Source: an uncultured Paracoccaceae bacterium (GTDB lineage: Bacteria; Pseudomonadota; Alphaproteobacteria; Rhodobacterales; Rhodobacteraceae). From it: a stretch of DNA of 14,078 bases. Both the position numbers and the translations under genes were made by a program. The stretch is taken from positions 1-14,078 of the forward strand of contig CALHST010000308.1 in NCBI GenBank assembly GCA_938038825.1, read 5' to 3'. A model generated the notes under the pieces. The model was not told the origin of the DNA. It did no database searches and worked only from the letters and a program-made list of their open reading frames with translations. This document shows positions 13,467 to 14,078 of this stretch, piece by piece (positions within the stretch are counted from its first letter, which is position 1; the number at the start of each line of letters is the position of its first letter).

Positions 13467-14078
13467 ATGGGTGAAAAGATGCGCGTTGTCGAAATTTCCA
13501 AACCCGGCGGACCCGAGGTGTTGGTTCCCGCGAGCCGATCAATCCCCGAACCTGCACATGGGCAAGTGGTTCTGAAAGTGGCCTATGCCGGAGTAAACCG
13601 ACCTGATGCGCTGCAACGGGCAGGCATGTACGCGCCGCCCCCCGGAGCAAGCGATTTGCCGGGGTTAGAAGCCTCGGGTGAGGTTGTGGCTGTTGGCGCG
13701 GGCGTCGAGTCTGTTGAGATTGGTGATCAGGTTTGTGCGCTTTTGCCGGGAGGCGGGTACGCGGAGTATGTGGCAACGCCCGCTGCGCATTGCTTGCCAG
13801 TGCCGGACGGGTTGGACCTAAAGCAAGCGGCCTGCCTGCCCGAGACGTTTTTCACCGTGTGGTCCAACGTGTTCACCCGAGGTGGTTTGTCTGCAGGGGA
13901 GCGTATCTTGGTGCATGGCGGGTCTTCCGGGATCGGTACGACGGCCATTCAATTGGCCAATGCCTTTGGTGCGCGGGTCTTTGCGACGGCTGGATCAGAA
14001 GAAAAGTGTCAGGCGTGTGTGGATCTTGGCGCAGAGGCTGCGTGGAACTATCGCGACAGTGACTTTGTTGAGCTGATG
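13467..14078 (+). CDS. NAD(P)H-quinone oxidoreductase, PIG3 family (zinc-free medium-chain dehydrogenase), partial
   Basis: 204 residues are visible before the window ends; the full family length is about 325. It reduces quinones with one- or two-electron transfer from NADPH. The N-terminal GroES-like domain shows ISKPGGPEVL (10-19), AGVNRPDALQRAGMY (41-55) and PPPGASDLPGLEASGEV, the pattern of the PIG3/TP53I3 subgroup. GGGYAEYV (90-97) and LPETFFTVWSNVF follow. The NADPH-binding turn is ILVHGGSSGIGTTAIQLA (about 143-160). No zinc-binding cysteine cluster is present, as expected. AAAGGA nine bases before ATG 13467 supports that start; ATG 13479 (MRVVEIS) is an alternative closer to many homologues. 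A weak promoter candidate is TTGTCG (13404-13409), 16 bases, TAGGAT (13426-13431). Confidence 0.93.
   Translation, partial: MGEKMRVVEISKPGGPEVLVPASRSIPEPAHGQVVLKVAYAGVNRPDALQRAGMYAPPPGASDLPGLEASGEVVAVGAGVESVEIGDQVCALLPGGGYAEYVATPAAHCLPVPDGLDLKQAACLPETFFTVWSNVFTRGGLSAGERILVHGGSSGIGTTAIQLANAFGARVFATAGSEEKCQACVDLGAEAAWNYRDSDFVELM

Noticed and set aside
13387..13776. N-terminal extension of the small membrane protein to 247 codons.
   Set aside because: It is antisense to the PIG3 oxidoreductase; ATG 13386 has its own ribosome site and begins the first membrane helix.
1..14078. CRISPR arrays, insertion sequences, phage genes, toxin-antitoxin or defence systems.
   Set aside because: No regularly spaced repeats, transposase, integrase or defence-type proteins were found; the gene content is chromosomal and ordinary.

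Overview
The window looks like a chromosomal segment of an alphaproteobacterium, most likely Rhodobacteraceae (Roseobacter-like). The basis is moderately high GC, the protein sequences (PheS/PheT, COQ9, bS21, alanine dehydrogenase with a divergent Lrp regulator) and the dense gene packing. Assignments rest on reading motifs by eye; no database search was possible. It is mainly housekeeping and general metabolic DNA. There is no CRISPR array, prophage, insertion sequence or RNA gene that I can see. The longest gap between genes is about 150 bp.

Layout. 1-72: the end of an unidentified gene. 73-1209 (-): an Old Yellow Enzyme homologue with several altered active-site positions. 1324-5797 (+): pheS, a secreted alpha/beta-hydrolase and pheT, so the two phenylalanyl-tRNA synthetase subunits are separated by an unrelated gene and by a perfect 23-bp inverted repeat with the architecture of a REPIN. 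5921-6367 (+): a YtoQ-family protein. 6383-8056 (-): a tightly packed methyltransferase, ABM monooxygenase and AraC regulator set. 8183-8881 (-): a nu-class-like glutathione S-transferase whose leader can fold over its own ribosome binding site and also holds a six-codon upstream ORF. 9035-9448 (+): mscL, which shares a strong terminator with the convergent alanine dehydrogenase gene (9509-10627, -). 10764-11222 (+): an Lrp/AsnC regulator divergent from ald and probably its controller. 11219-11872 (-): an unidentified multi-pass membrane protein with a conserved-looking acidic/His motif. 12018-12224 (-): rpsU with a promoter, start-site hairpin and terminator. 12338-13036 (+): a COQ9-family ubiquinone biosynthesis protein. 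13033-13386 (-): a small four-helix membrane protein. 13467-end (+): the start of a PIG3-type quinone oxidoreductase.

How genes may work together. The ald/lrp pair is the clearest regulatory unit: an amino-acid-responsive regulator facing an alanine catabolic gene, with repeated sites in between. The methyltransferase-ABM-AraC group reads as one transcription unit of unknown substrate. COQ9 and the quinone oxidoreductase, with the OYE and ABM proteins elsewhere, give the region a loose quinone/redox flavour, but nothing shows that they form one pathway. No complete novel system is evident. The most interesting items are the REPIN, the GST leader, the variant OYE and the uncharacterised EEISWGQR membrane protein.
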